Shown: one piece after another, positions 13,796 to 14,313 of the stretch
Layout: each line of letters opens with the position of its first letter
Position numbering within the stretch: position 1 is the first letter of the stretch
Source of the DNA: CAZPDM01 sp964585305
GTDB taxonomy: Bacteria > Planctomycetota > Uabimicrobiia > Uabimicrobiales > JABWCH01
Reading direction: 5' to 3'
DNA: 14,313 nucleotides
Assembly: GCA_964585305.1 (NCBI GenBank)
Contig: CAZPDM010000098.1
Span: 1-14,313, forward strand
The notes under the pieces: generated by a model
Told to the model about the DNA's origin: nothing
The model's database searches: none
The model's input: the letters and a program-made list of their open reading frames with translations, nothing else
Position numbers and translations under genes: made by a program

Positions 13796-13857
13796 AACTA
13801 ACACACCGCTCATTTGTTGTGCCGTAAGGCGCGATCAAATGCAGCGGTGTGTTAGAT
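13796..13857 (-). other. attC: attC-like recombination site (integron cassette boundary)
   Basis: On the minus strand the 62-bp site runs from ATCTAAC (perfect RYYYAAC) to GTTAGTT. CTAACACACCGCT pairs with AGCGGTGTGTTAG over 13 bp. Then GCATTTG on the 5' arm faces CAAATG on the 3' arm, leaving one extra base on the 5' arm, as in the other site. The centre holds a small GCC/GGC hairpin. It lies 25 bp after the stop of the nuclease remnant, which is where a cassette's own attC sits. The lack of an unpaired spacer between the outer and inner boxes is atypical. A simple hairpin of another kind is the alternative. Confidence 0.6.
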
Positions 13858-13882
13858 AAAACAGTGTATAGTGCAATCCTAA

Positions 13883-14273
13883 TTATTCTTCTGGAGTAGT
13901 TTCTATCAACTTTTGCAAATCAGATGTTTTAGGCAATTCTTTGGTTAGACTTTTTGGTAATTTAGTTGTCAAACTGTATTCAGAAATCCCTATAGGGTTT
14001 ACTCATATCACGTAAAGCGTATTCGGCAATATTTTTTCCCTTTCCTTTACAAAGGATAATGCCTACGGACGGCTGGTCATCTGGATGACGTACTAAATCA
14101 TCAAGTGCAGAAAGATAAAAATTCATTTTGCCAGCGAACTCTGGTTTAAAGTCCTCCATTTTTAGCTCTATCGCTATTAGACAACGTAACCGATGATGGT
14201 AAAACAAAATATCTATATAGAAATTATTCCCATCAACTTCCAGATGATATATATGCGAACCGATACATTTTTG
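13883..14273 (-). pseudogene. C-terminal remnant of a DUF1016/YhcG-family PD-(D/E)XK nuclease, frameshifted
   Basis: The frame is open from 14273, just after an in-frame stop at 14274-14276. It reads the conserved C-terminal nuclease domain of DUF1016 (YhcG) proteins: YHLEVDGNNFYIDILFYHHR, then LRCLIAIELKMEDFKPEFAG, KMNFYLSALDD, then SVGIILCKGKGKNIAEYAL. The active-site Asp (YID) and E-x-K (ELK) are intact. After SKP one extra base near 13994 shifts the frame to a stop at 13980. In the other frame the sequence continues IGISEYSLTTKLPKSL and runs to a natural-looking stop at 13883, so this is a real +1 frameshift. The N-terminal helical half of the family is absent. Family members are restriction-like nucleases of accessory regions. 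This copy is a broken fragment, placed just upstream of an attC-like site as if it had been a cassette gene. Confidence 0.85.
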
Positions 14274-14313
14274 TTAACAAAAGCTAACAAATACAGATTT
14301 AGCGACTGCTAAA
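14274..14313. other. hairpin-rich window edge, possible further cassette boundary
   Basis: The last bases form TTTAGC-GACT-GCTAAA (14298-14313), with overlapping TTTGTTAACAAA and GCTAACAAA motifs just before. On the minus strand GTTAGC near 14285-14290 could be the core end of another attC-like site directly before the nuclease remnant, but the other half would lie outside the window. Confidence 0.2.

Noticed and set aside
11082..14313. CRISPR array or tandem repeat cluster
   Set aside because: No regularly spaced identical repeats are present. The repeated motifs are hairpin arms and recombination-core boxes.
13674..14313. Integron integrase or intron reverse transcriptase gene
   Set aside because: No frame shows tyrosine-recombinase or YADD-type reverse transcriptase motifs anywhere in the window.

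Overview
The window is AT-rich bacterial DNA, roughly one third G+C by eye. A signal-peptide protein that looks like an outer-membrane beta-barrel points to a Gram-negative cell. I cannot name the phylum. There are two very different halves.

Left part (1-11080) is compact and chromosomal in style. A small secreted protein (258-827, +) ends in a 53-residue tail with 12 cysteines, resembling halocin C8-type peptide domains. It faces a predicted outer-membrane-like protein (903-1982, -), and a strong hairpin terminator serves both. Divergent from the latter is one enormous gene (2210-10993, +). It encodes a 2927-residue polytopic membrane protein with an N-terminal CxxC-CxxC zinc ribbon, charged linkers and dozens of hydrophobic helices. 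It ends at a strong terminator.

Right part (about 11080-14313) is a mobile, decaying region with every recognisable gene on the minus strand. I read it as part of an integron-type gene-cassette array. Two hairpin sites at 12026-12084 and 13796-13857 have the attC layout: RYYYAAC and GTTRRRY-like ends, imperfectly paired arms with an extra base on the 5' arm in the minus orientation, and a central hairpin. One lies just before a short-chain dehydrogenase gene of clearly higher G+C. The other lies just after a frameshifted C-terminal remnant of a DUF1016/YhcG-type PD-(D/E)XK nuclease. Between them are a small DUF559/Vsr-like nuclease gene, a hypothetical 113-residue gene and a possible coding remnant.

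The array also carries debris of group II introns. A textbook 34-nt domain V with a domain VI and bulged branch-point A lies on the minus strand (13674-13756). A probable domain I piece lies on the opposite strand (about 13081-13325). No intron-encoded reverse transcriptase and no integron integrase are in the window. Because the cassettes read leftward, an integrase, if present, would be expected to the right.

Most notable are the giant zinc-ribbon membrane protein, the cysteine-rich secreted peptide precursor, and the co-occurrence of attC-like sites with stranded group II intron parts. No operon links the left-hand genes, so any shared function is speculative.
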